Notes: generated by a model not told the origin, from the letters alone. 64,000 bases of DNA from Actinostola sp. cb2023 (GCA_033675265.1 JAUJYZ010000744.1:69501-133500), one strand, 5' to 3'; shown: positions 11,062-22,569, numbered from the stretch's first letter. Program-made: numbers and translations.

Positions 11062-12090
11062 TGTACAATGTACAAGATAATAGTGTACAGCGTAGAGAGT
11101 TGATAGACCAATAACTGGTTACAAGTTAAAGAATCGATGAGTTAACGAAGGCCGTTTTAAGAGGATACTTTTTACGAACGCACGTATCAGTTGAGCGCCA
11201 AAAACCAATAGCATGGCCATGAGGATACGTTTTGTACAAGGCTAAAACTGCTTTAGCAAAGAGTTCAAGTTATTTATTATTATTATTATTATTTGTGATG
11301 GTTTTTGAAAGGCAAAAGTGAAATTCGAGTGTTAGTGTTAATCCAAAGTGAACATTTGATTTGATCATAACTGTCCACATGGGCTAGATCTGTATATTTA
11401 CTATTGTTGCTGATGTTTTCCCCAGAATTACCCAGTCAAATTTGAAACAGAAAGCAGGAAATGGACATGGCTTTGTACAACACTAAAACAGCTTTAGTCA
11501 GACAATTTATTTTGGTGTTAATAGTTTGTGCTTGGTTAAAATAAAATTAGAGTGTTAATCCAAAGCGAAAATCGAAAGTCAAACTGTTCAAAAGCCCTCG
11601 ACCCATCCTGGCCGGATCGCACGTAAAATGGTTTCGGACAACCAAGCGTAAGAAAAGATCGTTGAGATCGGAAGTATGAAACCAGATTTACACATACTAG
11701 CTATCGAAATATTTCAATTACAATATCAAATACAATCAACTATCAACGTTATGTCAAAGTTCACGTGGTCGAAGAAGGTAGAACTGCGCTAGAGAATGAA
11801 AGAAATTATAATTCCCTATACTGGGATCTGAAAGAGTTTACGGACATATCATGGCATTTAGCCTGTGATTTTACCGCTATAAGTAACTCTAGAGTTCTGG
11901 TCAAACATCAGGCAAAAATAAATTGAGTGTTAGCGGAACAGTGTTTACGAATTTAAGGTAATCAAAAGCGGGACACGAGCTCAAAAGCGCTTATGAAAAG
12001 CGGCGTTGGCCATGCTACAAGGAAAAGTATGCATAGACAAAAGTTACTGTTTCTCTAATTGTGTAATCGTTGAGCTATTAGAAGGGAGTG
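11062..12090. other. No gene recognised
   Basis: AT-rich DNA with a short (ATT)n run near 11275. The phrase GTACAA...CTAAAAC.GCTTTAG is loosely repeated near 11235 and 11475. It is possibly 3' debris of the retroelement. Confidence 0.3.
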
Positions 12091-12094
12091 AGTA

Positions 12095-12370
12095 ATAGAA
12101 GTCGGTACACACCGACGGCACTGGCTGGTGGTTAGATTTTCTATAAAAGTACGGCAACGGAAGTTGGCACTGGCCATGAAAAACACGAAAGGCACTGGCC
12201 GGAGCGAGTGGTAGAAGTCTGCACAGGCACATTAATGTAAACGAAATACACACCGACGGCGCTGGCTGGCGGTTCGATTTGATATAGAAGTAAGGGAAGT
12301 TGGCACTGCATGGCCAAGAAAAACACCAACGGCACGGACCGGTGTGTATGCATCACAAAATAGCCAATCG
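12095..12370. repeat. Degenerate tandem repeat, about 143-bp period
   Basis: ACACACCGACGGC...CTGGCTGG and GGAAGTTGGCACTG recur about 143 bp apart (12107 and 12250), with related CACTGGCC phrases between. About two diverged copies, not coding. Confidence 0.6.
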
Positions 12371-13249
12371 ATGGCGCTGGCCACGATTGAACTGTATGAG
12401 AGGCAGCCTCTTAGCGATTTATTGAATATGGTATATTCTGTTCTTATATTCACAGACACTGCGTCGAATGTGAAAAAGTTGAAAGACAAATCATTGGCGT
12501 TTTTCCAGTGTTTCCCATGAGTGTACGAGAACGCCTCTACGAGACCTAACGATATGAGATATTCTGTTTATGTATTTACAGGCCATTTACTCAAGTCCAA
12601 CTTGGACTAATTTACCGGAACATCTTAGACCAAACGTCCATATGATACTATATTAATAATAAGTACTATGTTAAAGTCAAGAGTTCAGAGCACAACCCAA
12701 AAATATGCTAATGAGATCGAGAAGTTGTTCGTGTGGTGTAAGAGAAAGCAAGTGAAAGTGATGGTGCCGTTTCCAAGCTCTGGCTTAAGTAACCATCTAA
12801 GTGTTTTGAGAATATATACACAACAATGAAGTTCTTAGTAAAAATCCGTAATTCAGTCGTGTAACATACATTCACTTGATTCATTTGCGCGTGTTTTTTC
12901 TTTTTGTTGTGTTGTTTTTTCATTTCTCATTTCAGATATCTTCTTCAGCATTCCATACTCCAAAGTTTGGCCGACTTCACATATTCCACATATTGGATAA
13001 TTTCAGTTGTAACCCTTAAATCCCCAAAGGTTACGTCTTAGCATAGAAGGGGCTACACGTTCCCTATTTTTACCACACTGTGGTTGTTAGGGTTTTCGTG
13101 TCAGGCTATGACGTGTAGATTATTGCTGAACTATGTATTATCAGTTCCTGTTGAACCATTTACGAATTGTAGTCGAAATAAGCTCCTAATGGCATTGGCA
13201 TGGCTGTCCAGAAGAAAAGAAAAGGAACATCGAATATTATATGCGTTGA

Positions 13250-13395
13250 GCATGCACCCCCCCCCCCCCCCCCCCTAAGCAAGGCAAAAAAAGATACCAA
13301 AATGTACTGAGAACTGGTACTATTTCATTTATTTTTTGTTGTTAAATACGTCCTGTCCCCCCCCCCTGAATTTTGGGTACGTACGGCCCTGACTA
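13250..13395. repeat. Dispersed repeat fragment with poly-C tract
   Basis: A run of about 20 C is followed by AAGCAAGG and ACCAAAATGTACTGAGAA, matching 2565-2720. The right end reads GTACGTACGGCCCTGAC, resembling a hAT-like terminal sequence. A similar ATCCGGCCCTGAC end is seen near 62040. Confidence 0.5.
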
Positions 13396-13537
13396 GTATG
13401 GGCTGCACGCGTCGGTGTACAATGATAAATTCAGTGGTTTAAAGGAAATCTATAAACCGTAATAAAGAGTACTTAACTTTACTGCCCTCTTACTCCAACG
13501 AAGAGCTAAGGCTCGAAACGTCAGCAAAGTTTTTTAA

Positions 13538-14102
13538 AAAGGGGGACTCTGATGAAAATCGTTCGCAATTTAATTTAGCTGAAACTTCACTGAAATAATC
13601 TCAAAGAGCCATACAATTACTGGTTAAAGTGTTTTCTCAAAATTCCTATGGGAAGTATTACATTTTTATGAATCTTTAGAAGTGTCAGTGACGTCATCTA
13701 CTCAACCCAAACAATCAACACGGCTTCGCTCCATATATTTCTTTGTAATTAGTTTCTTGAATTATTTTATTTCTATGAAGCTAAAAGTTTGGATGAAGTA
13801 GTTTTCTTACATTATTTGTGCTTAGGATTGATTGTCTGACCAGTTGTCTTCAATGCAGAGCTGTTATCTGAACAAAACATTGATATATTTTGACTCAAAA
13901 AATACAAAGAAATGTATGGAGCTGAATGTTGGGTTGAGTAGATGACGTCACTGACACCTCTAAAGATTCATAAAAATATAGTACTTCCCTCTGGAATATC
14001 GAAAAAAGATTTTAACTAGTGATTATTGCACCCTTGAAGAATTATTCAATGAAGTTTCAGCTAAATTCAATTTCGAACAATTTTCATCAGAGTCCCCCTT
14101 TA
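13538..14102. repeat. Large foldback element (arms about 190 bp)
   Basis: AAAGGGGGACTCTGATGAAAAT...GAAACTTCA...AGTGACGTCATCTACTCAACC at the left reappears as its reverse complement at the right (GGTTGAGTAGATGACGTCAC...TGAAGTTTC...ATTTTCATCAGAGTCCCCCTTT). The central 180 bp does not pair. It has no coding content and is a non-autonomous DNA element. Confidence 0.85.
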
Positions 14103-14176
14103 AGAACTCTTTTTCACGGAGTTATGGATTTCAGTTGTCAGTTAACCTTTGAGGGTGTTGAAAATGTGGTAGTTAA

Positions 14177-14482
14177 AAATTGAAGAACTGGAAATGTTGT
14201 CACTGACTAGAAATTTAATGTGGACGTTTCGGTTGATACTACAACCTTCCTCAGCAGCGATGTTATGACAGACTATGATGTGGATCACTTACACAAACTG
14301 TTATATACACAAGGGAATGCGTGAATGCAACTCAATTAACGAACATGTTTATTTCCCTTGTGTATATAACAGTTTGTGTAAGTTATGACAGCTGCTGATG
14401 AAGATGTAGTATCAACCGAAACGTCCACATACTACAACCTTAAATTTCTAGTCATTGACAACATTTCCAGTTCTTCAATTTT
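14177..14482. repeat. Foldback element (about 306 bp)
   Basis: AAATTGAAGAACTGGAAATG...GGACGTTTCGGTTGATACTAC is mirrored by GTAGTATCAACCGAAACGTCC...CATTTCCAGTTCTTCAATTT. The inner part also pairs (ACAAACTGTTATATACACAAGGGAA with its complement near 14355), so nearly the whole element can form a hairpin. Confidence 0.85.
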
Positions 14483-15220
14483 GATAGGGTGTGTTGATAG
14501 GTTAATCTTGACATTGGATTGAACAAACTCCTCGATTTAAATGCAGTGTCATCGTGATGTTTATATGTACCGGGATTTGTGCCGGTAATTGTGTTTTTCC
14601 CAAGTAAAATAAAGTCGTGTTCACACCTCACCAATCTTGAACCAAGTACTAGTATTTTCAAACCTGAGGCGAGCGCAAAACGTCGACATCTAAACTAGTT
14701 CGGTAGATCTGGTGTGAAATCAAACCACACACACACCGGAATATCGCGTTTACTTTCATGATTGGTGCTTCTACTAAAAGCTTGATTGAACTCGAAAAAT
14801 AGATTGATTCGTCGGATTTCCCGCCACAGCTTCAAAAATGAAATTGACTTCTTGCTCAGACATGTGAAGAATCAAAGTTTGATGGTGTAGAAAAGCCGAC
14901 GCTCCATGCGCAGCCCGCGGCGGGTAAATACCAAATTACAAAGTCTTCCGATGCTAAGACAACACGTCACAATGAACGAAATAACGTTTTCAAAATACAA
15001 GCAGAAGACAGTGTTGGATCACACACGCGGTACCGTAGCCTGCGTATCTGGTGGTCAGCGGGTGTTTGGACCACAACCAGAAGTCTAATTAAATCCTGTT
15101 CAGTTTGATTGGATGAGATGCATCTGCACGCTTTTAGATTGGTTCAGAAAGGAAGCCATTTGAGTGTCACGGTACCGTAGATTTCAAATTCTAAGATTAT
15201 TTTAGAGTAGTATTAGTAGA
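14483..15220. other. No gene recognised
   Basis: Unassigned unique-looking sequence. Short open frames on both strands lack any motif or splice context. Confidence 0.3.
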
Positions 15221-15387
15221 GGTAATCATATGGTTTCGAGTTCAATTTGGAAATAATTTGCACGAGTGTGTTTTTCAAAGAGTATCAAAATTGCACGAGC
15301 CCGACGTAGGGCGAGTGCAATTTGAGCTCTTTGAAAAACACACGAGTGCAAATTAATCCAAATTGAACGAGAAATCGTATGATTACC
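15221..15387. repeat. Foldback element with TTTGCACGAGTG arms
   Basis: GGTAATCATATGGTTTCGAG...AATTTGCACGAGTGTGTTTTTC pairs with GAAAAACACACGAGTGCAAATT...CGAGAAATCGTATGATTACC. A diverged half copy begins near 20831 (GGTAATCATATGGTTTTGAG). Related GAGTG/GTGTTTTAT-type elements occur near 49500, 50050 and 58530. Confidence 0.75.
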
Positions 15388-15946
15388 AATTAATAATATT
15401 CATGATAAAAAAAAGTAATTTGCACTGCAGTGCATATTAAAGGTAATTTGCACTGCAGGGTAAATTACTTTTCAACTGCACTGCTCTAAGCCAATCAGAA
15501 TCGAGTATTTTTTTCATGTATATCATTATTGATATTAACTTAGCTAACCTTTTATATTATATTTTGTATGTAAACACGCCCATCATTGAAATCAGCTTCA
15601 TGTTGTTGGGGCTAGCGTGTTATTTTATGATTAAATAAAGTATTACCACCACCATCACCACCACCCCTTGTAATGCACGTAGGTACGGCTCTGTGGCACA
15701 GCGCGCGGGCCAGTGCGCCTGTATATTGTGTGAGAGGTCGAGCTAATCAAATATTTTCCACGGCAAATGTGATTACAGATATAATTCCCATATAGAAAAC
15801 ACAAAACCTATCTACGATACAGTATCTACTTGTTTTAATATTGTCACTGAGTCACCGAAAAGAATTATGGGAGTTTTTTTAGGTTTTTACGGCCGAGTAC
15901 GTTGCTCAGCGGTCTTCTGAATGAGTCAACACGAAAATGAGGTACA

Positions 15947-16603
15947 GTCGAACCTCTACTAACGGCCACCTCTCCAAACGGCCACCTCTCTATAACGGCC
16001 AGAGATTTCTGTCCCGGGCAGCAGCCAGCCCATACATCAGTTTATTCGTTTTTAAACCTCCCCACAACAGCCACCTCTACACAACGGCCACCTCTACACA
16101 ACGGCCACCTCTACACAACGGCCACCTCTACACAACGGCCACCTCTACACAATGGCCACCTCTACACAACGGCCACCTCTACACAACGGCCACCTCTACA
16201 CAACGGCCACCTCTACACAACGGCCACCTCTACACAACGGCCACCTCTACACAACGGCCACCTCTACACAACGGCCACCTCTACACAACGGCCACCTCTA
16301 CACAATGGCCACCTCTACACAACGGCCACCTCTACACAACGGCCACCTCTACACAACGGCCACCTCTACACAACGGCCACCTCTACACAATGGCCACCTC
16401 TACACAACGGCCACCTCTACACAACGGCCACCTCTACACAACGGCCACCTCTACACAATGGCCACCTCTACACAACGGCCACCTCTACACAACGGCCACC
16501 TCTACACAACGGCCCCCTCTACACAACGGCTCCCCTCTACACAACGGCCACCTCTACACAACGGCCACAGAATTTCGTCCCGAGGTGGCCGGAGAGGTTC
16601 GAC
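15947..16603. repeat. 17-bp minisatellite bounded by inverted GTCGAACCTCT ends
   Basis: About 30 copies of ACGGCCACCTCTACACA (roughly 16065-16566), with rare variants (ACAATGGCC, GGCCCCC). It is bounded on the left by GTCGAACCTCT and on the right by its reverse complement AGAGGTTCGAC. The array reads through open in several frames but is not a protein gene. I read it as a TIR element whose interior has expanded. Confidence 0.85.
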
Positions 16604-16801
16604 TATTTTGTTGATGAACAGTTTGTATCGAGCATCATGATCGACTCAATACAAGCGGCACATAGAAACTCCCATGATTCATTGGGATTCCTGTGGACTA
16701 ACGGTGCGATTGGATAATGATCAAATAAACCCTGTAATAAAAATGCTATAAGACATCATTATTACCGTAATCTGTGAATGAGATTCCTGTGGATTAGCGG
16801 C

Positions 16802-18277
16802 TTAGGCCCGTTTCATACGTCGCGCTTTTGTCGTGCCTAACCTAATAGTTTGTATTTGGTACAAGAAAAGTTCGACGTCTGAATCAATTAAGTTCGGCAC
16901 GCCTGAATTAGGTTCGACACGACATTGAGCTCGGCCGTGCCAGTCAAAAGTTCGTCACTGATTCAAACGTCGAGCTCTTCTTGTGCCGAACCGAATGCAT
17001 ACATTAAAATTTAGGCGAAAAGTCAGCGTTATGTCGTACTGACTATGCGTAATACTGGGTGAGCCAAGATGGCGGCGAGTGAGATGTGGTCCATGCAGAC
17101 CGACCAAGCTCGGTTAAGAGTTTTATTATATGTCTATATGACCATAAATTAACTCCTTTTATTTGCAAGTGTTACACTAGAATGGCTTCCCAGTATTTTT
17201 ACTACATAATTAGTTTGACAAGAAAGTGTGAACGGCGAGGAAACGTTCTTAAAGGACGTTCGCGGGCAATTGAAGTTATAATGTCAATTTTCTGAAACTT
17301 GGCATACAGATACTCTATCGTATTAGAGTTAAAAAACTGAAATAAAATATGGGGGTCACCGTCTTCGTTTTTGAGCTACACGCCGAGCAAAACTGATGCT
17401 TTTGAAGAGAAAGACGCGCGAATTATGATAAGTAATCGTGTCAAATAAACACATCAAAATTACATGAAAACGTTCTTCAAATTCTATTAAATTTTACCTG
17501 ACATTGAACCTATTTGTAGTTAACATAATTGATTAAATATAAATTCAATAACTGATAATTCGAAGTATTTGTGAAGGTTTTAATCCGCGCGTTGCCATCA
17601 AAATGTGCGTCGTTCGAATCCGTGGAGGGGTGTATTTTTTTTGAAAATATTGATGTCAGTCTTTCCCATGTAATGTAATTTTTTTCATTTTAACATATTT
17701 TGTTGATCTTTATAGTACCTAGAACTTAGGCAGGAAAAAAATGGGGGTCACCGTGTTCGTTTCGGAGATATTTTGCCGTAAAAATCGGAAAATTGGCCGC
17801 CATTTTGAATACCGAGGGGAGACTAATGAGAGTTCGTTTCTTTAAAAATCGCTGCTTATGCCGTTGAGAATCGAAAACATGTTAAGAAAGCTATTTTAGA
17901 TACTGTATCAAATAAGGAAAAAATGGATCATATTTCGAAAAAAAATGTTTTTGGTCCTTTTGACTTCCGGTTTAAGAGCGTGCGCAATTGTGCGCAGTAA
18001 GAATGCGCGCGAGCAATGACCGCGAACGTCCTTAAAATCAAACGTTTCCTCGACTTTGATGTTGAAAACATTACGATACACCGAAACTATGGATTTTTGA
18101 TAAAAAAAGAACAAGAATGGTGGAGAAAATGGCAAGAAAGTTCTGACCGCTTCCGTTTGGTGCATTTGGTTCAACACAATCGGTACGACGTCAAAGTCGA
18201 TCCTATTGTAATTGAGTCGACCCAAATAGGCAATTAGGTTCGGCACGACAAAAGCGCGACGTATGAAACGGGCCTAA
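16802..18277. mobile_element. Non-autonomous DNA transposon, about 1.48 kb, TIR about 40 bp
   Basis: The left end TTAGGCCCGTTTCATACGTC...GCGCTTTTGTCGTGCC is matched by the inverted right end GGCACGACAAAAGCGCGACG...GAAACGGGCCTAA. The interior has one 73-codon open frame on the plus strand (18016-18237) and one on the minus strand, neither with a transposase motif. GTTCGAATCC near 17612 resembles a tRNA box B. No clear target duplication could be assigned because the termini themselves are TTA/TAA. Confidence 0.65.
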
Positions 18278-18544
18278 GAGAAAAAATCTAAACGATCAAC
18301 CTATGATGCCACTTTTATGTTGTACATAACTATATATTACTACCAAATGAATCATTTAGAAAATCATTTTAGAGCCGTCGCTGAAATACGTGCTGTAACC
18401 ATGGTTACCATCCACTTCAAATGACCAACTGATCACGTGTCACAAGGCAACTTTGTTGTGTCATCTCAACCGTAGCCGGGCCGTCTGAAACACGGAAGTT
18501 AAACCAAAATTAATAATTAAGGAAATTTTTCGTTTCTTTTTATT

Positions 18545-18735
18545 TCATTTTCAAAGCGACCAATCTAATCGTCAAGCAAGGCAGACCGCTGCGAGCGAGT
18601 TTCTGTATTTTCTTTACCCGTCGATACAATCCCGCCATCAGTTGGCCGAGTAGGTTGGGAACGAGTCAAAAATCCCCAGGGTATGGGACACAGTATTCTT
18701 CCTTCCTGTGCCCCCTAACACTAGAGATTTTTGAT
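18545..18735. repeat. Dispersed repeat, copy 2
   Basis: Homologous to 5810-6035, sharing GTCAAGCAAGGCAGAC, GAGCGAGTTTCTGTATTTTC and ATCCCCAGGGTATGGGACAC in the same order and orientation. Confidence 0.75.
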
Positions 18736-18995
18736 TCGTTACCAACACACTCGGCCAAAAATGGCGGCTCAATGATACGACTACGAAAGACCTGGATAAA
18801 TACAGGGACTCGGTCCCAGTCTACCGACTCGGTCCCGGTCTACCGACTCCACTGTACAGGAGAAGATGGCGGCTGTATATTTTACCACAATCTTTTTCGA
18901 GCCTAAATCAGTGCTACTCGCTGACACTGTGGTAACCATCCGCGATCCTTTTTTCTCCTGTACAGCGGATTCGGTATCCTAAAATGACGTCATAC

Positions 18996-19103
18996 TTAGC
19001 GTGAAGTGGACATCGTTTCCAGCCTCTTTTCGTCCCTCGACCACAGCTCGCTTCACAGCAAATAAACACGAACATGACATCGTACATGGAGGTTCACCGC
19101 AGG
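18996..19103 (-). CDS. XDH/AOX-like exon 15 (catalytic GEPP motif)
   Basis: 108 bp, entered in phase 1 after TTTCAG and leaving at GTATGA in phase 1. It encodes ACGEPPCTMSCSCLFAVKRA and onward to DVHFTL. The Glu of GEPP is the active-site base of the family (Glu1261 in bovine xanthine oxidoreductase). Usually only 40-60 residues follow; that exon was not located between 1 and 18995. Confidence 0.85.
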
Positions 19104-19139
19104 CTGAAACAAGCATGTAACGTAAGTAAGTGCAACTAC

Positions 19140-19530
19140 AATTGACTGGTAGGTCGATCGATCGGTTATTTGGTTGGTTGATTAATTAGTCAGCTAAACG
19201 TTCGGTCAGTGGGTGTTGGTCGCGTTGGTTGGTTGACTGCTTGGTTGGTTGGTTGGTCGGTTATTTGCTTGGTTGGTTGGTTGGTCGTGCCCGGTCGGTG
19301 GGTGGGTGGGTGTTGGTCGGTCGGTTATTTGGTGTGCGTTTGTGGTTGGTTATAGTCGGTTGGTTGGTTGGTCGCGCCCGGTTGGTCGGTGCCGGGGTGT
19401 TGGTTGATCGGTTATTTGGTCGTGTGGGTTTGTGGTTGGTTGTTCGTACCTAGTCGGTTGGTAATTCAGTTGGTCATCGGTTGGTCAGTTGGTTATTTGT
19501 TTGGTCAATTGGTTGCTTCATCGGTTGTTC
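19140..19530. repeat. GGTTGGTCGGTT-type microsatellite (intron 14)
   Basis: Dense imprecise repeats of GGTTGGTT, GGTCGGTT and GTGGGTG on the plus strand, between exon 15 and a MITE. They create a spurious Trp/Gly/Val-rich open frame. Confidence 0.85.
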
Positions 19531-19535
19531 AATGA

Positions 19536-20640
19536 GTGGATAGCACTATCTGTTGGATAAATCCTTATCCAGTAGATAAGTTGATGCTGTTATTGCTGCG
19601 AGCGAAGCGAAACTAATCTGGACATGGGCTTCCTGTGTTGTGTGTGGACGCGTTTCACTGGGCTCTTTATTATCCAGCTTGATGACGTCACTGGTCATGA
19701 CCTCGTGGTTATTGCGAAATCCACATGGTACTTATGATCAGCGGTGGTAATAACATGGCCGCTGTGATACAATACGTTCTCCTTGTAGCTATTGGTTGCA
19801 TTGTACTTACACTCGGAAAAGAAAGCGAAAGCTTGACATGTTCATAGCGACTATACAGTCAGGAATATTTGGCGAGATTGTCTACTATAGCCGTGTACGG
19901 GGGGTGATGAAAGTTCGCCGTGATAATCGTGCTAGAACTGATAAACAAACGAATAGCTGGTCATCTACACATCTATATTAAATCTAGATGTTCTTAAGTT
20001 TTATTCATCTACTGGTATATGTTCAAGGTAATTTAATGGAGCAGAAGCCGTCAAAGTTCGTTCTACGATGACGGTAAATAAGAATACATGCGTACTTTAT
20101 TTTACCTCACATCGACCGTTTCAGTTCGACTAAAAATACTACTGCAGCCTGGCTACGCAGGCTATTATATTTCTGAAATTTATTCGTTCATATTGAAAGG
20201 ACTGATTCTCCAGAGAACACCATGTTTACATCACATGGTTTGAAATGGGCAATTTACATACGAAGCTAAAGAGGTCTATTGTGTCGAGGTCTATTGTGTC
20301 GCCAATTGCTGGCTTTCAATCAGCTGTTAAAACTCCTTGAATCTCATTATTTGCTTCAAGTGCTATCAACCAGAGAGTATTCTTTTGAAAAGGTGCAATT
20401 CAGCTGATGAAAATTCCTCACGAGACCGGAAGTGACGTCTAATGAAAAGAAGCACAGGAAGCCCAAACATAGAAGTGAACTTTAAAATATATCATATCAT
20501 TTGCTGAAATGTAGAATGAATGTTCACAGTTACGTTTTGCAACTAATTCAACTCGCAGCATTTCACTTTCTATTAGAAACGGCTAGTCTAATAAATATAT
20601 CCACTGTATAAGGATTTATCCAACGGATAGCGCTATCCAC
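19536..20640. mobile_element. Non-autonomous TIR element, about 1.1 kb (intron 14)
   Basis: GTGGATAGCACTATCTGTTGG...ATAAATCCTTAT at the left is matched by the inverted ATAAGGATTTATCCAACGGA...TAGCGCTATCCAC at the right (about 43 bp with few mismatches). The interior has no transposase. The right end lies only 22 bases from the splice donor of exon 14, so the insertion came close to damaging the gene. Confidence 0.75.
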
Positions 20641-20670
20641 CAGTACAACCAGGGCCTGGATACTAGTCAC

Positions 20671-20767
20671 CTTTGGAGCTTAACACTCCACGTGGGTTTG
20701 GTGCATTTTTAAGCAGCGTCACCCTCAAATCAACAGGAATGTCCTTGGTTGTAGGAGGCTTGTATGT
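20671..20767 (-). CDS. XDH/AOX-like exon 14
   Basis: 97 bp between a CTAG acceptor and a GTGACT donor, phase 0 to 1. It encodes TYKPPTTKDIPVDLRVTLLK then NAPNPRGVLSSK, continuing directly from ...LSTGTW of exon 13. The two exons are now separated by 15.6 kb containing the Polinton. Confidence 0.88.
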
Positions 20768-20961
20768 CTAGTAATAGAACAAAAAATAAAACAAGGAATA
20801 TGAATTACAATGTACTTACAACATATTAGGTAATCATATGGTTTTGAGGTCAATTTAGGAAAATTTGTAGGTGAATGCGTTCGTTATTTGGGAGTTTTGA
20901 AAAGCAAGTACGAGAGTACCTCAATGATCGCCTCGTGACTGATAAAAAAGTACAGAAACAT

Positions 20962-21481
20962 CAGACATTAGAGCTGATAATTTATAGGATCGCAAAAATA
21001 CTTCTTTATATTTCTTTAACCCCCGTCCCCCCTGTTCAATGTTGATGTTTCAGAAACTAGACACACGAGGCATGATTATGTAGACATTAGAGCTGATAAT
21101 TTATAGGATCACAAAAACACTTCTTTATATTTCTTTAACCCCCGTCCCCCTGTTCAATGTTGATGTTTCAGAAACTAGACACACGAGGCATGATTATGTA
21201 GACATTAGAGCTGATAATTTATAGGATCACAAAAACACTTCTTTATATTTCTTTAACCCCCGTCCCCCTGTTCAATGTTGATGTTTCAGAAACTAGACAC
21301 ACGAGGCATGATTATGTAGACATTAGAGCTGATAATTTATAGGATCACAAAAACACTTCTTTATATTTATTTAACCCCCGTCCCCCCTGTTCAATGTTGA
21401 TGTTTCAGAAACTAGACACACGAGGCATGATTATGTAGACATTAGAGCTGATAATTTATAGGATCGCAAAAGCACTTCTTT
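20962..21481. repeat. 119-bp tandem array, left part
   Basis: About 4.4 copies of a 118-119-bp unit (ACATTAGAGCTGATAATTTA ... CACTTCTTTATATTTC ... CGAGGCATGATTATGTAG), nearly identical to each other. The array is cut at ACTTCTTT by the Polinton and resumes at 36046. Confidence 0.92.
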
Positions 21482-21846
21482 AGTAGTAGGCAATGGCCGT
21501 TTCTGGCGCATTTTGAAAACAGGTGAAATATCGGGGTAAATATCAGGTGAAATATCAGGTGAAATATATCAGGTGAAAAATCAGGTGAAAAATCAGGTGA
21601 ATATTATAGCTTATTTTATAAGATATAATTCCATATTTTCAAATCAGGGAAATCCGCTTATAGACACCTCAAAAAATTCCTCCAAAATTACCTTCTCTAG
21701 GAGTACCCCTTCAATTTTTTTCAACGACTATCTACACCCATTTAAATGCTTTATATTATACTGTTTACACCCTCTGAATATACACGTTTTCGACATCTAC
21801 AGCCTCTTTGTTGAAAATATCACCTGGATAATTCATATATAAAATC
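21482..21846. repeat. Polinton left terminal inverted repeat
   Basis: 365 bp, beginning AGTAGTAGGCAATGG, and identical to the reverse complement of 35682-36046 at every position compared. It diverges after ATAAAATC. Within it, ATCAGGTGAAA-like words recur five to six times (21520-21600). An 89-codon open frame (21573-21842) is present in both TIR copies but has no recognisable feature. Confidence 0.93.
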
Positions 21847-21895
21847 ATTGGAATACAAAACGGCTTAAGAACAGGGTTATATGATATATTATAAA

Positions 21896-22519
21896 ATGAC
21901 TAATATTAAAATATTTGAGAATATGGAATTTAATATTCATCCTATATATAAATCATATGCAGCAAACTCTGATGGAATCATTTTACATAATTCAAGTACT
22001 TTATTAGTGGGAAAGAAATCGAATACAGGGTATTACAGATTTCTCATCTATGATTTTCTGAATAAGAAATATAGAAATGTGCTTACACATCGATTCATAT
22101 ATGAATGCTTTAATGATCCAATTAGAGGGATGCGTGTGATTGATCACATTAATGCGCATAAGACTGATAATAGGATCTCTAATTTACAGCTAGTAACACA
22201 ACAGATGAACTGTCTCAAGGCTGCCAAAGGACGTAATTATGATTTTGTTAAATATAATCGTATGAACCGACGATGTATAAAAGCTATTGATTGGGAGAAT
22301 AATGAGGCTAAGTATTTCTGGTCAATGCACTCTGTACAGACTCGTCTTGGAGTTAATGCCGGTGTTGTTAGCATGTGCTGCCAAGGACTTAATCGGTGTC
22401 GATCGGGGTGGTCGAAGGTTGATGGACGGCGATACAAATTTGAGTTCATCGACGAAGACGAATTGCCTGAAGATCATTATAAGTCGCTCAATATTCGTAA
22501 AAAGAAGGATAACTACTAA
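21896..22519 (+). CDS. HNH-family homing-type endonuclease (Polinton)
   Basis: Start chosen at the sixth codon of the frame that opens at 21881. This ATG directly follows a TATATTATAAA leader like those of the other Polinton genes. It encodes 207 residues. The central region has the HNH signature: LTHRFIYECF, then VIDHINAHKTDNRISNLQLV (Asp-His pair, then conserved Asn residues), as in homing nucleases of large DNA viruses. The C-terminal half (RSGWSKVDGRRYKFEF) resembles the DNA-binding modules that accompany such nucleases. It is the leftmost gene and points inward from the left TIR. It may be a selfish passenger or a nuclease used by the element. Family call is confident; role is inferred. 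Confidence 0.8.
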   Translation: MTNIKIFENMEFNIHPIYKSYAANSDGIILHNSSTLLVGKKSNTGYYRFLIYDFLNKKYRNVLTHRFIYECFNDPIRGMRVIDHINAHKTDNRISNLQLVTQQMNCLKAAKGRNYDFVKYNRMNRRCIKAIDWENNEAKYFWSMHSVQTRLGVNAGVVSMCCQGLNRCRSGWSKVDGRRYKFEFIDEDELPEDHYKSLNIRKKKDNY

Positions 22520-22536
22520 TAGTTTATATTTTATGC

Positions 22537-22569
22537 TTACATAATTGGTTTTATCAATCAATTATGTAA
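22537..22569. terminator. Hairpin between convergent Polinton genes
   Basis: TTACATAATTG and CAATTATGTAA form a perfect 11-bp stem around an 11-base loop. It lies 17 bases after the HNH gene and about 54 bases beyond the end of the oppositely oriented gene. The position suggests shared transcript-end processing; this is inference. Confidence 0.5.

Noticed and set aside
15937..16640. 225- and 162-codon Thr/His/Pro repeat proteins
   Set aside because: Products of a 17-bp minisatellite open in several frames at once, without a signal peptide or splice context.
17580..17640. tRNA gene suggested by CGTTCGAATCCG
   Set aside because: No matching box A at tRNA distance and no acceptor stem; at best a remnant.
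21573..21842. 89-codon gene in each Polinton TIR
   Set aside because: Present twice simply because the TIRs are identical. No motif and no promoter-like leader comparable to the other genes.
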